64,000 bases of DNA from contig NZ_CP035534.1 of NCBI RefSeq assembly GCF_009068765.1, positions 2,278,012 to 2,342,011 of the forward strand, written 5' to 3'. How positions within the stretch are numbered: the first letter of the stretch is position 1; every line of letters begins with the position of its first letter. Positions 17,755 through 26,527 of this stretch are shown piece after piece. Position numbers and translations under genes: made by a program. The stretch comes from Sulfurimonas hydrogeniphila. GTDB taxonomy: Bacteria > Campylobacterota > Campylobacteria > Campylobacterales > Sulfurimonadaceae. The notes under the pieces were generated by a model that made no database searches, had not been told where the DNA came from, and saw nothing but the letters and a program-made list of their open reading frames with translations.

Positions 17755-17912
17755 AGTCGGTACTACAGAAAAAAATTTAGTTTTAAAAATGCAAGGTCGG
17801 CACTGAAGTACCGATTCCGAAGAAATATAAACCTCCTCTTAGGAACTCGTACTTCAGTGCGGGCTTTACGGCTTGAAAGCACAAGGTCGGCACTAAAGTA
17901 CCGATTCCAAAC
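17755..17912. repeat. composite remnant of the dispersed repeat family, copy D
   Basis: Fills most of the 305-base spacer between divergent yajQ and the sulfite/nitrite reductase gene. It starts with a centre-derived CAGAAAAAAATTTAGTTTT block, followed by three end-derived units. Unit 1 at about 17788-17821 contains GGCACTGAAGTACCGATTCC. Unit 2 at about 17840-17875 is inverted (GGAACTCGTACTTCAGTGCG). Unit 3 at about 17877-17910 contains GGCACTAAAGTACCGATTCC. This head-to-tail/inverted mix suggests nested or recombined copies. The rest of the spacer shows a possible TTGACT -35 at 17932 but no clear -10. Confidence 0.65.
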
Positions 17913-18004
17913 AGTATAAATCTAACTAAAATTGACTTATATCATCTCCATGTAAAGAAAAAATAGCTATTATCACTCTAGTTATTTTACATCTAGGTAC
18001 TTAT

Positions 18005-19717
18005 ATGCAAGAAGAGTTAGAAAAAAAACTCAACAAACGTGAACGCTACAAAGCCAGACTCAAACCCTATGACTATTTTGTCAAAGAGTTCGATACCATT
18101 GATTTTGAGAGTCTGGGTGAAGGTGACAGGTACTATCTTCAAGATTTTGGCATTTTCAATACCGATTTTTTGGAAGATGAATTCACCATTCGTATTCGCG
18201 TAGCCGGAGGCAGAATCAGCACACAACAGTTTAATTTTTTGGCAGATATTGTCAACAAATATGATTTAACCCTTGTAGTCACGGCACGTGCAGGCTTTCA
18301 ACTCCATGATGTCGAAGCCGACGATGTCCATGAACTTTTTAGACTCTTGAATGAAAACGGACTCATTACCTGGCAAAGTTTTGGCGACAACATCAGAAAT
18401 ATAGTCACTGATGTCTATGACGGCGCCAACAAACACGCAAAAATTGAAGTCTATCCTCTGATACAACAGATGCAGGACTACATCATCAAAAACCCGAAAT
18501 ATGTCGGCATGCTGCCCCGCCGTGTCAGTATCGGTATCTCGGGTAACGAGGCAAATGTCAACTCCTTTTTTGCAAATGACCTCTACTTTGCACTTGCCAA
18601 AAAAGAAAACACTTACGGTTTTAATGTCTATATGGGCGGCAAAAATACGGAAATAGCACAGGATGCAGATGTATTTTTGCTTTATGAGGAAGTTTTTGAT
18701 TTTTTTACGGCTTTTGTAGAGACATTTTATACGCACGGCTCACGCTTTTCACGTTCTAAAACCAGACTCTTTTACATGATAGAAGAGTTGGGGCTGGACA
18801 GACTCAAAGCACTTATCGAAGATGTCTATGGAAAAAAATTCAATGCTGCCGGCAAACTGCAGCTTTTTCATGGCGAATTTAATGAATTTGAACTTTTAAA
18901 CAACAACAAATATGCCTTTTGTTATCAAACAGACTTCGCCCGTCTCTCGCCAAAAGAGATGCGCCAAATCAGCGACTATGCGAACAAACACGATGCCCAT
19001 ATTCGTTTGGGGATTGACCAAAACATCTATATTGTCGGCATAAACGAAAAAACAGCGCCTTTTGATTCGCCCGCGCTCAGCTCTACAGTAGTATCCTGTG
19101 CCGGCAATCTTTGTCCCTACGCAGTTTGGAGCATTAAGGATGAAAGTGCCAAATACCTGCCCCTGGAAAAAATCTACGAACATAAAATAAAAGTCGGGTT
19201 TTCAGGCTGTGCCAAAGGGTGTGGACGCCATCGCCATACCGACATCGGGCTCATAGGCTTGAAAACCAACAACTTCGGAGATACCGACGGAGGGGCAAGA
19301 GTTTTTATAGGTGCCGAACACGACAGCGGAAAAAGTGTGGCAAGACAGCTCTTTTCCATGGTGCCTTTTGTGCACTTAAAAGAGACAATAACACTGATTG
19401 TAAATCTTTTTGAAAAAAGTGGACATAAAAATTTTCAGCTTTATGCACATCATGTTTTGAATAAATATTCCGAAGATTTCTTAAGTCTTTGGCATCTGTA
19501 CAATCTCAAAAACAAAACAGCACTCACACTTCCAAAACAAAACAATATACTTACATGTAAAGAAGAAGAAAAATTGCTTTTTGAAAGTTTTTCAGATGTA
19601 ATACTTATAGAAAACGACTTTAAAAAGAGTGTAAGTGCTTTAGCAAAAGAGTTATGGACGGTAGAGGGAAAAGACCCACACTACAAACCGCCTATGAAAA
19701 GGATAAATGTCAGATAA
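18005..19717 (+). CDS. siroheme [4Fe-4S] sulfite/nitrite reductase, hemoprotein subunit
   Basis: 570 residues. Two ferrodoxin-like half-domains precede each siroheme-binding part. The first half contains RVAGGRISTQQFNFLADI and a RRVSIGISG segment. The cluster ligands are Cys365, Cys370, Cys402 and Cys406. The second pair is the standard CX3C (SGCAKGCGRH). The first pair is CX4C rather than the usual CX5C, an oddity discussed in the findings. The enzyme would reduce sulfite to sulfide or nitrite to ammonium for assimilation. No flavoprotein or ferredoxin partner is adjacent. Substrate cannot be decided. It stands alone between a repeat-filled spacer and the FIST kinase. Confidence 0.85.
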   Translation: MQEELEKKLNKRERYKARLKPYDYFVKEFDTIDFESLGEGDRYYLQDFGIFNTDFLEDEFTIRIRVAGGRISTQQFNFLADIVNKYDLTLVVTARAGFQLHDVEADDVHELFRLLNENGLITWQSFGDNIRNIVTDVYDGANKHAKIEVYPLIQQMQDYIIKNPKYVGMLPRRVSIGISGNEANVNSFFANDLYFALAKKENTYGFNVYMGGKNTEIAQDADVFLLYEEVFDFFTAFVETFYTHGSRFSRSKTRLFYMIEELGLDRLKALIEDVYGKKFNAAGKLQLFHGEFNEFELLNNNKYAFCYQTDFARLSPKEMRQISDYANKHDAHIRLGIDQNIYIVGINEKTAPFDSPALSSTVVSCAGNLCPYAVWSIKDESAKYLPLEKIYEHKIKVGFSGCAKGCGRHRHTDIGLIGLKTNNFGDTDGGARVFIGAEHDSGKSVARQLFSMVPFVHLKETITLIVNLFEKSGHKNFQLYAHHVLNKYSEDFLSLWHLYNLKNKTALTLPKQNNILTCKEEEKLLFESFSDVILIENDFKKSVSALAKELWTVEGKDPHYKPPMKRINVR

Positions 19718-19765
19718 AGTTTAAATTTGCTAGAATAAATAAAAAAAGATTATACAGTATCCTTT

Positions 19766-22700
19766 ATGAAACAACTAAACTATAACTACACATCAAAAAA
19801 AGAGTTCATCGAGTATTTACATGTAAACGATGTGCCTCTTTTTGATGACAAAATTTTAATCCAAATATTCACCTCTTTACAAAATAAAGAAGAGATAGAA
19901 CGCATTGCAAATGATGTCTGTGCAATCCTGCCTCATGCAAAACTCATCGGCTGTTCAAGTGCGGGAGAGATTCTTGAAGACAAAATGCTGGAGAGAAGTG
20001 TTGTTTTAAGTATCTCTGTTTTTGAAAATACAACCCTCCAAACATTATACATGGATGATGAAAATTCCTATCGGCTTGGTGTCAAAGTTGCCAATGAACT
20101 TTTAAAAGACGATACAAAATGTGTCATCTCGTTTGTAGATGGATTATCACACATTGGAGAAGAGTACCTTAACGGCTTTAACTCCTGCAATAAAACAGGC
20201 GTTCTTGTAGCCGGTGGTATGTCTGCAGACCTTTTTAGCTTTGATGATACTTTTGTCATTTATCAAAACAAAATTTACAAAAAAGGTGCTGTTGGAGTTG
20301 CGCTCAGAGGAGAAGACCTTGAAGTCACAAGTGATTACAACCTTGGCTGGAGAGCCGTCGGTCCGACTTTTACAGTGACAAAAGCAGAGGGCAACAGAGT
20401 TTATGAAATAGACAACAAACCCGTAAAAACACTCTATACAGAAGTTTTAGGCGAAGACGTTGTGACAAATCTTCCCGCCTCGGCAGTCGAATTTCCTCTG
20501 TTAAAGCAAAAGAACGGTGTTTTGGTTGCGCGTGCAATGGTGAGTATTCTCGAAGATGAAAGTATCCTCTATGCAGGACTTTTTGAAGAAGGAGACAAAG
20601 TCAGTTTCGGTTTGGGAAGTGCCACACAGGTGAATGCACATCACCCTGAAGAAATACTCAAAGAAGAAAACAAAGAAATTCAGGCTGCCTTTATCTACTC
20701 CTGCGCCGCACGCAAGCAGTTTTTGTCCTTTGAGTTGGAAAAAGCATTCTCCCACATAGCACAACTTGCCCCTACAGCAGGCTTTTTTACCTATGGCGAA
20801 TTTTATACAGACACGCAACAGGCAAATCTGCTCAATATTACAAATACTCTGCTGTTTCTTAATGAAAAAAATACACAACATATAAAAAAAGAAGCACCAA
20901 AACAAACAGACGCACCTGTGCAAACAGGTAAATTGACAGAGAGTGCCACCCTGCACCTCATCGACTATGTCTCAAAAAACCTTCAACTCCAACAAAAAGA
21001 GTTTGATGCAACAAAATTCAAACTTGACGAATTTTTAGAAGCCATTAACAGTGTTGTCATTATTTCAAAAACTGACTTACAGGGAAAAATCACCTATGTT
21101 AATGAACAGTTTGAAAAAATAAGCGGTTATAAAAAAAGGGAACTGCTGGGAAAATCGCATAATATAGTACGCAGTCCTCTGGTTGAAGCAGATGTCTTTA
21201 AGGATTTATGGAAAACAATAAAAAAAGGTAATGTCTGGCACGGAACACTTTCAAACCGTAAAAAAGACGGTTCTCTCTACTATATAAAAACACATATCTT
21301 TCCAATTTTTGATCAAAACCATACTATCACAGAGTATTTGGCTATTCGTCAAGATATAACAGATGTTGTCGAGAGCAAAAAAGCCTATGAAAATCAGCTC
21401 AAATTTACAAATATGCTCCTTGACAATGAAGAAAACATAGTCATTGTCACAAAAAATAATAAAATAGACAAAGTCAATCAAGCATTTTACAGACGCTTCG
21501 GATATAAAACTTTAGAAGATTTTACAAGCTGGCATGAGTGTATCTGTGACCTTTTTATAGAAAAAGAGGGCTATCTGAAAAAAGAAAAAAGACCGAAAGT
21601 CTGGTATGACACAGTTTTAAAAGAGCCTTATAAAATTCATCTGGCAATGATGCTTGATGCAAATAACCAGGAACGGATTTATCATGTACGGTCCCGTCAG
21701 GTTGTTTATGATGATGAAACCATCTATATCATCAATACCTTCAATGACATTACCGAACTCGAGCAGGCAAAAGAAAAAGCACAACGGGCAGAAGCGGCGC
21801 AGGCAATGTTTTTGGCAAATATGAGCCATGAGATACGAACACCGATGAACGGTATTTTGGGCTTTGGAGAACTTTTGCAAAACACCCAGCTATCAGATAC
21901 ACAAAAAAAATATGTAGATATCATCAACAGTTCAACCCAGACACTTTTAAACATTATTAACGATATTCTTGACTCTTCAAAAATTGCCAACAATAAAATA
22001 ACACTTGAACATATAGAGATAAATCCTTATGTTGAGTTCAATACAACCTATGAGCTTCTTAAATCATTGGCAGAAAAAAAATCATTGCTCTATCTGCATA
22101 AGTTTGATACAAAAATGTTTGAGTGCATTATCAGTGATCCGACAAGACTGCGCCAAATCATTACAAACCTTCTCTCAAATGCCATTAAATTCACTCCTGA
22201 AAATGGAGAGGTTCTCTTTCAGACGGAGGTTATAAAAACAAATAACGATTTTCAAACTATCCGTTTTAGTATTCATGATACAGGCATAGGCATACCAAGA
22301 GAAAAACTGCAAACTATATTTAAACCTTTTTCTCAAGCCGATGACTCTACCACACGTAAATTCGGCGGTACAGGACTCGGTCTCACCATAAGTGCAGATT
22401 TGGTAAAACTCTTTGGAGGCAAACTGGAAGTAGAGTCGCAAGAAGGCAAAGGCACCACATTTTTCTTTGATTTGGAATTTAAAAAGTGTACAGGCATGCC
22501 TACATTGAAGAAGCTTTTAGCAGACTATGAACTGATACTCATAGAAGACAATCATGAATTTGTTATACAAAAGATAGCCCAGACATTAGACTCTTTTCAT
22601 CTGAACTATACACGTTTGCCCAAAGAGGATGATTTTACAAAGAAACTTTCTCAAAACACTATTTTATTAACCCTGGATACCACTGTTGGTATGCAGGCAA

Positions 22701-23611
22701 GAGATCTTCTCCCGCGGGAACAAATCATCTGTATCAGCGATACATGCAATAATGAGCATCTTGATTGTATTGATTTGACTTTTGATGAATCTTTTGGTTC
22801 GAATTTATATAATTTTCTTCTCTCCAAAATGCAAAATCATGCTGCAATGCATAAAGAAAACGAACAGATTATAACACAGACATTAAAAATTCTTGTTGCC
22901 GAAGATTATGACATTAACCGCATGCTTATAGAATCTCTTCTGAACAGACATCCAAACATCAGTTATGAATTTGCAAATGACGGGGAAGAAGCTGTTCAAA
23001 AAGCAACGGCTTCCTCGTATGATATGATATTTATGGATGTCAATATGCCAAAAATGAACGGTATCGATGCAACAAAGAAAATACGACAAAAACTAGAGCA
23101 TCATATTCCCATCATAGCGCTCACAGCCAATGCACTTGACGGAGACAAAGAGCGCTTTCTCGCTGCAGGAATGGATGACTATATAGCCAAACCTATCCAA
23201 ATCAAGGAACTCCAAAGAGTCATCACAAAATATGCTCCCACACAGAGTATTCACACAGATGACAAACCCGGTGACTTTAATTTTAATGCTCTGCTTAAAG
23301 AGATAAAAGAACGCTTGGAACTCGATGATACCATCATCATAAAACTTCTGAGTGCTTTTACAACAAACTTTCGCAGCGCACTTGAAGAACTTGAAACTGC
23401 ATTTGAAACAAATGATACACAAACCATACTACACCTGGCCCACAAACTCAAAGGTTCCTCAGCAACACTTGCCCTGGATGAAATAGCTGATATAATGGGA
23501 GAGATAGAAAAAGATATAGCAAATAATATTTCAATTAGCTATAATGACAAAATTAAAACACTCAACACCTATACCAATCTACTGGAGGATGGTTTAAAAG
23601 ATGCAACATAA
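19766..23611 (+). CDS. FIST-PAS hybrid histidine kinase with receiver and HPt domains
   Basis: 1281 residues, no transmembrane segment, so cytoplasmic. Domains in order: FIST sensor (about 20-370; GCSSAGEI and the C-terminal SCAARKQFL motif), PAS (about 425-545; GKITYVNEQFEKISGY), a second PAS-like region (about 550-665), HisKA with His688 in MSHEIRTPMNG, HATPase (about 790-910), a degenerate receiver (about 920-1030, lacking the usual Asp motif), a canonical receiver with Asp1091 (FMDVNMPKMNG), and an HPt with His1226 (HLAHKLKGSS). FIST domains are thought to sense small ligands such as amino acids. The full His-Asp-His relay probably passes phosphate to the HD-GYP regulator encoded next, whose gene it overlaps by 11 bases. 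Confidence 0.92.
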   Translation: MKQLNYNYTSKKEFIEYLHVNDVPLFDDKILIQIFTSLQNKEEIERIANDVCAILPHAKLIGCSSAGEILEDKMLERSVVLSISVFENTTLQTLYMDDENSYRLGVKVANELLKDDTKCVISFVDGLSHIGEEYLNGFNSCNKTGVLVAGGMSADLFSFDDTFVIYQNKIYKKGAVGVALRGEDLEVTSDYNLGWRAVGPTFTVTKAEGNRVYEIDNKPVKTLYTEVLGEDVVTNLPASAVEFPLLKQKNGVLVARAMVSILEDESILYAGLFEEGDKVSFGLGSATQVNAHHPEEILKEENKEIQAAFIYSCAARKQFLSFELEKAFSHIAQLAPTAGFFTYGEFYTDTQQANLLNITNTLLFLNEKNTQHIKKEAPKQTDAPVQTGKLTESATLHLIDYVSKNLQLQQKEFDATKFKLDEFLEAINSVVIISKTDLQGKITYVNEQFEKISGYKKRELLGKSHNIVRSPLVEADVFKDLWKTIKKGNVWHGTLSNRKKDGSLYYIKTHIFPIFDQNHTITEYLAIRQDITDVVESKKAYENQLKFTNMLLDNEENIVIVTKNNKIDKVNQAFYRRFGYKTLEDFTSWHECICDLFIEKEGYLKKEKRPKVWYDTVLKEPYKIHLAMMLDANNQERIYHVRSRQVVYDDETIYIINTFNDITELEQAKEKAQRAEAAQAMFLANMSHEIRTPMNGILGFGELLQNTQLSDTQKKYVDIINSSTQTLLNIINDILDSSKIANNKITLEHIEINPYVEFNTTYELLKSLAEKKSLLYLHKFDTKMFECIISDPTRLRQIITNLLSNAIKFTPENGEVLFQTEVIKTNNDFQTIRFSIHDTGIGIPREKLQTIFKPFSQADDSTTRKFGGTGLGLTISADLVKLFGGKLEVESQEGKGTTFFFDLEFKKCTGMPTLKKLLADYELILIEDNHEFVIQKIAQTLDSFHLNYTRLPKEDDFTKKLSQNTILLTLDTTVGMQARDLLPREQIICISDTCNNEHLDCIDLTFDESFGSNLYNFLLSKMQNHAAMHKENEQIITQTLKILVAEDYDINRMLIESLLNRHPNISYEFANDGEEAVQKATASSYDMIFMDVNMPKMNGIDATKKIRQKLEHHIPIIALTANALDGDKERFLAAGMDDYIAKPIQIKELQRVITKYAPTQSIHTDDKPGDFNFNALLKEIKERLELDDTIIIKLLSAFTTNFRSALEELETAFETNDTQTILHLAHKLKGSSATLALDEIADIMGEIEKDIANNISISYNDKIKTLNTYTNLLEDGLKDAT

Positions 23612-24641
23612 ACTACATATTGTCATAGTCGATGACGAAACAGTCAATCTGCTTTTACTCGAAAGTATTGTAAATGCAGAAGGCTACGAGCATATCCAGA
23701 CTTTTGAAAATGCTCACGAAGCATTAAGCTATATACAATCAAACACTGTTGATGCACTCATTACCGACTTCAATATGCCTGAAATGGACGGGATAGAACT
23801 TCTCAAGCAGGCAAAAACACTCTATCCTGACCTGGTAAGCATTATGATCACAGCCAATAATGACAACGAAATGATGCACCGTGCCCTTGAAAATGGTGTA
23901 ACAGACTTCTTGACAAAACCTATCTCTCCGCTTGTTTTTAAACTGCGTTTAAATAATATTTTGAAACTGAAAAATTCTCTCAATATCACGCAGCATTTCA
24001 ATGAACTTTTAACAACAAAGGTAGAAAAAGCAACAGCCGCATTGCAAAAGAGCGAATATGAAGCCCTTGAGGTACTCTCAAAAGCAGCAGAGTACAAAGA
24101 TCCCGAAACAGCAAGCCATATCAGCAGGGTCTCTCACTATTCTAAGCTTTTGGCAAAAGCAGCCGGACTCTCTGAAGAAGAACAAAATATTATTTACTAT
24201 GCCGCTCCTCTGCATGACATAGGAAAAATCGGCATTGATGACGCCATTTTACTCAAACCAGGAAAACTGACAGAAGATGAATTTGAAAAAATGAAAAAGC
24301 ACTCCATAATTGGTGCGAAAATATTGCAAGGCAAAGAGAATATTTTTCTCAAGGCAGGAGCAGTCATAGCCCAGTCACATCATGAAAAATACAACGGCAA
24401 AGGGTATCCAAAAGGACTCAGTGGCAAAGAGATTCCTTTATATGCCCGAATTGTAGCTGTTGCTGATGTATTTGATGCACTGACATCAAACCGGCCGTAT
24501 AAAAAAGCATGGGACTTTGACAAAGCCTTACAGCTGTTAATCGCCGAAAAGGGAGAGCATTTTGACCCACAGATTGTCGAATATTTTATCCAAAACATAG
24601 ATGAAATAAAAACCATCTATGCCAAATTTCAGGATGATTAA
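23601..24641 (+). CDS. HD-GYP response regulator (cyclic di-GMP phosphodiesterase)
   Basis: 346 residues. Receiver domain at 1-125 with acidic pocket D11/D12 and phospho-acceptor Asp56 (ITDFNMPEMDG) and the conserved Lys in DFLTKPIS. A short linker leads to an HD-GYP domain (about 160-345): ASHISRVSHYS, LHDIGKIGIDD, SHHEKYNGKGYPKGL and ADVFDALTSNRPYK are all intact, so c-di-GMP hydrolysis is expected. It overlaps the hybrid kinase gene by 11 bases, so kinase and output are co-translated: a FIST signal would set c-di-GMP level (inference). Its end overlaps the convergent gene by four bases. Confidence 0.93.
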   Translation: MQHKLHIVIVDDETVNLLLLESIVNAEGYEHIQTFENAHEALSYIQSNTVDALITDFNMPEMDGIELLKQAKTLYPDLVSIMITANNDNEMMHRALENGVTDFLTKPISPLVFKLRLNNILKLKNSLNITQHFNELLTTKVEKATAALQKSEYEALEVLSKAAEYKDPETASHISRVSHYSKLLAKAAGLSEEEQNIIYYAAPLHDIGKIGIDDAILLKPGKLTEDEFEKMKKHSIIGAKILQGKENIFLKAGAVIAQSHHEKYNGKGYPKGLSGKEIPLYARIVAVADVFDALTSNRPYKKAWDFDKALQLLIAEKGEHFDPQIVEYFIQNIDEIKTIYAKFQDD

Positions 24642-25756
24642 CTACAGTTTACTTTTTCAAAAGAGATTAAATATTCATTTTCTTGCATTGGAAATGCCTT
24701 CACAAGATAATGCTGGCCTTGCTTATCTGTCACCTGTTTGCTGTATGTCTGATAATTTTTCATCGTTATAATGATATCTTCAATAAATTTTGCGTCAAAC
24801 TTTCCAAAAGCCTGTGCCATATTTGAAGAAGACTCTCCAAACTCATTTTTAAATTTTTCGTTTGCATATTTCAATTTTGTATCTGTATAAAAGATTGCCG
24901 TTGCATAAAACTCATTTAAATAACTTTTGCAAAGTGTACTGACTTTCATGCTGCATTGCAGTTCAGTTTCAATCTGTTTTTGACGAATAACCTGCTCTAC
25001 TTTTAATTTGAGCTCTTCAGGAGAAAACGGTTTTTTGAAATAATCCAGCACCCCCGCTTTATACGCATCTCGCATCACTTCTATATCTAGGGTACTCGAA
25101 ATCATAAACACCGGTAAATGGAAATTTTTTTCATCTTCTTTGATTTGCTTCAAAGCCTCTAACCCGCTCATATCCGGCATCTGCATATCCAACAGCATTA
25201 AATCAATCTTGGACTGTGCGACTTTTTGAATCGCTTCTGTACCATTGTGTGCCTCAAGAATCGTATACCCGCAAGAAGATAAAATATTTTTCATCATTCT
25301 TCTGATAACACGGGAGTCATCGACTATCAGCAGTGTATAATTTGGATTTATTTGCATACTTTCGATAATGGACAAAATCTCTTTGACTGTTAAATTTGCA
25401 TTTTTTCCTTTGAGCAGATAGTCCAGTATCCCGAGTCTGAACAACTCGTCTCTTCGCAAAAGATCATTTTCTGAAGTAAATATAACAATTTTAGTCTCTT
25501 TGTTGGCTTCTTTAATCTCATCAATTAAATCTTCACCTTCTCCATCGGGAAGATGCAAATCAAGAATAACAAGAGAAATTTCATTTTCTTGCAAAATCTC
25601 TCGTGCCTTTGCCAAATCATAACTCTGCAAACAGCGAAAACCCTGTTCTTTTAATCTTGCTGTTAATGTATTGTTAATGACTCTTGAATCTTCAACAATA
25701 AGAACAGTAAAATTTTCATTTTTAATTCTTTGTTTTTCCTGTATACAGCTAAACAT
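24638..25756 (-). CDS. dual-receiver protein with C-terminal PAS-like domain
   Basis: About 372 residues from the ATG at 25756, chosen because GGAAG precedes it by five bases; further in-frame starts lie upstream to 25795. Receiver 1 (about 15-130) has VLIVEDSRV and phospho-acceptor in VILDLHLPDGEG. Receiver 2 (about 140-255) has LLIVDDSRVIRRMM and LMLLDMQMPDMSG. The C-terminal 100 residues (ATAIFYTDTKLKYANEKFKN) look like a PAS fold without kinase, GGDEF or DNA-binding output. It may act as a phosphate sink or adaptor for the convergent kinase/HD-GYP pair (inference). Confidence 0.8.
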   Translation of the reverse strand: MFSCIQEKQRIKNENFTVLIVEDSRVINNTLTARLKEQGFRCLQSYDLAKAREILQENEISLVILDLHLPDGEGEDLIDEIKEANKETKIVIFTSENDLLRRDELFRLGILDYLLKGKNANLTVKEILSIIESMQINPNYTLLIVDDSRVIRRMMKNILSSCGYTILEAHNGTEAIQKVAQSKIDLMLLDMQMPDMSGLEALKQIKEDEKNFHLPVFMISSTLDIEVMRDAYKAGVLDYFKKPFSPEELKLKVEQVIRQKQIETELQCSMKVSTLCKSYLNEFYATAIFYTDTKLKYANEKFKNEFGESSSNMAQAFGKFDAKFIEDIIITMKNYQTYSKQVTDKQGQHYLVKAFPMQENEYLISFEKVNCS

Positions 25757-25837
25757 ATCTACTTCCATTAATTTTTTCTGAATTTTTATTATCATTATAT
25801 CTTATTTGCGTAAAACAATCAAGAAAATTATTTTTTG

Positions 25838-26527
25838 TTAAAATGAAAGTCCTCCACCAAAATTTTGCGCAAAACTCGGGTCGCTGTACCCTGCCATTGT
25901 AGACTTCATGCGAAGTTTTTCTATGTCTGCTTTTGAAGATATTCCCTGAGGGCAGACTAAAGTACATTCATTGCACAAAGTACAATCCCAGACACCGTTT
26001 GTCTGCACGGTGTCTATCTTCTCTTTGGGCTCTGCCTCGCGTTTGTCACTGACATATTTCCAGACACCTGTCAACGCGAAAGGTCCTAAAAATGCTTCAT
26101 TTACACTGTAAACCGGACAGGCAGAATAACACGAACCGCATAAGATACAGTCACTCTGCAAAGCATTTGTTTTTTCATCTTCATGCGTGAGTTTTGCCTC
26201 TTTGTTATAAGATTGCAACCATGTTTTTGCACGTTTGTTCGTCTCAAGGGCTTTGTCCATATTGACAACCAAATCACGTATGACTGTTACATTTTTGAGC
26301 GGTTCTATCACATCCCCGTCTTGCACTTTATAGGCACAGGCAAGCACCTCTTTTTCATTTACACGCATCGAACAGCTGCCGCAGACACTGCTTCTGCATC
26401 CGCTGCTGTATGCCAAAGAACTATCCTGCTCTGTTTTTATACTGTTTAACACTTCTAAAAGCGTAGCATCGTTTAAATCTACTTCATACATCACAAAGCC
26501 GGATGCTCTTTTTATGCTTACTTTCAT
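25838..26527 (-). CDS. fumarate reductase/succinate dehydrogenase-like iron-sulfur subunit
   Basis: 229 residues. N-terminal [2Fe-2S] ligands are in CRSSVCGSC and a downstream LACAYKV. Two ferredoxin-type clusters follow in CILCGSCYSACPVY and CTLCNECTLVCPQG. This is the standard three-cluster FrdB/SdhB/TfrB plan that transfers electrons between the flavin and a quinone or another donor. It directly follows the flavoprotein gene (0-base gap). No membrane anchor gene is next to it; the operon ends here. Confidence 0.9.
   Translation of the reverse strand: MKVSIKRASGFVMYEVDLNDATLLEVLNSIKTEQDSSLAYSSGCRSSVCGSCSMRVNEKEVLACAYKVQDGDVIEPLKNVTVIRDLVVNMDKALETNKRAKTWLQSYNKEAKLTHEDEKTNALQSDCILCGSCYSACPVYSVNEAFLGPFALTGVWKYVSDKREAEPKEKIDTVQTNGVWDCTLCNECTLVCPQGISSKADIEKLRMKSTMAGYSDPSFAQNFGGGLSF

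Noticed and set aside
17737..17919. Short plus-strand open frame with ALKYRF repeats
   Set aside because: It is translated repeat sequence from the composite element, not a gene.
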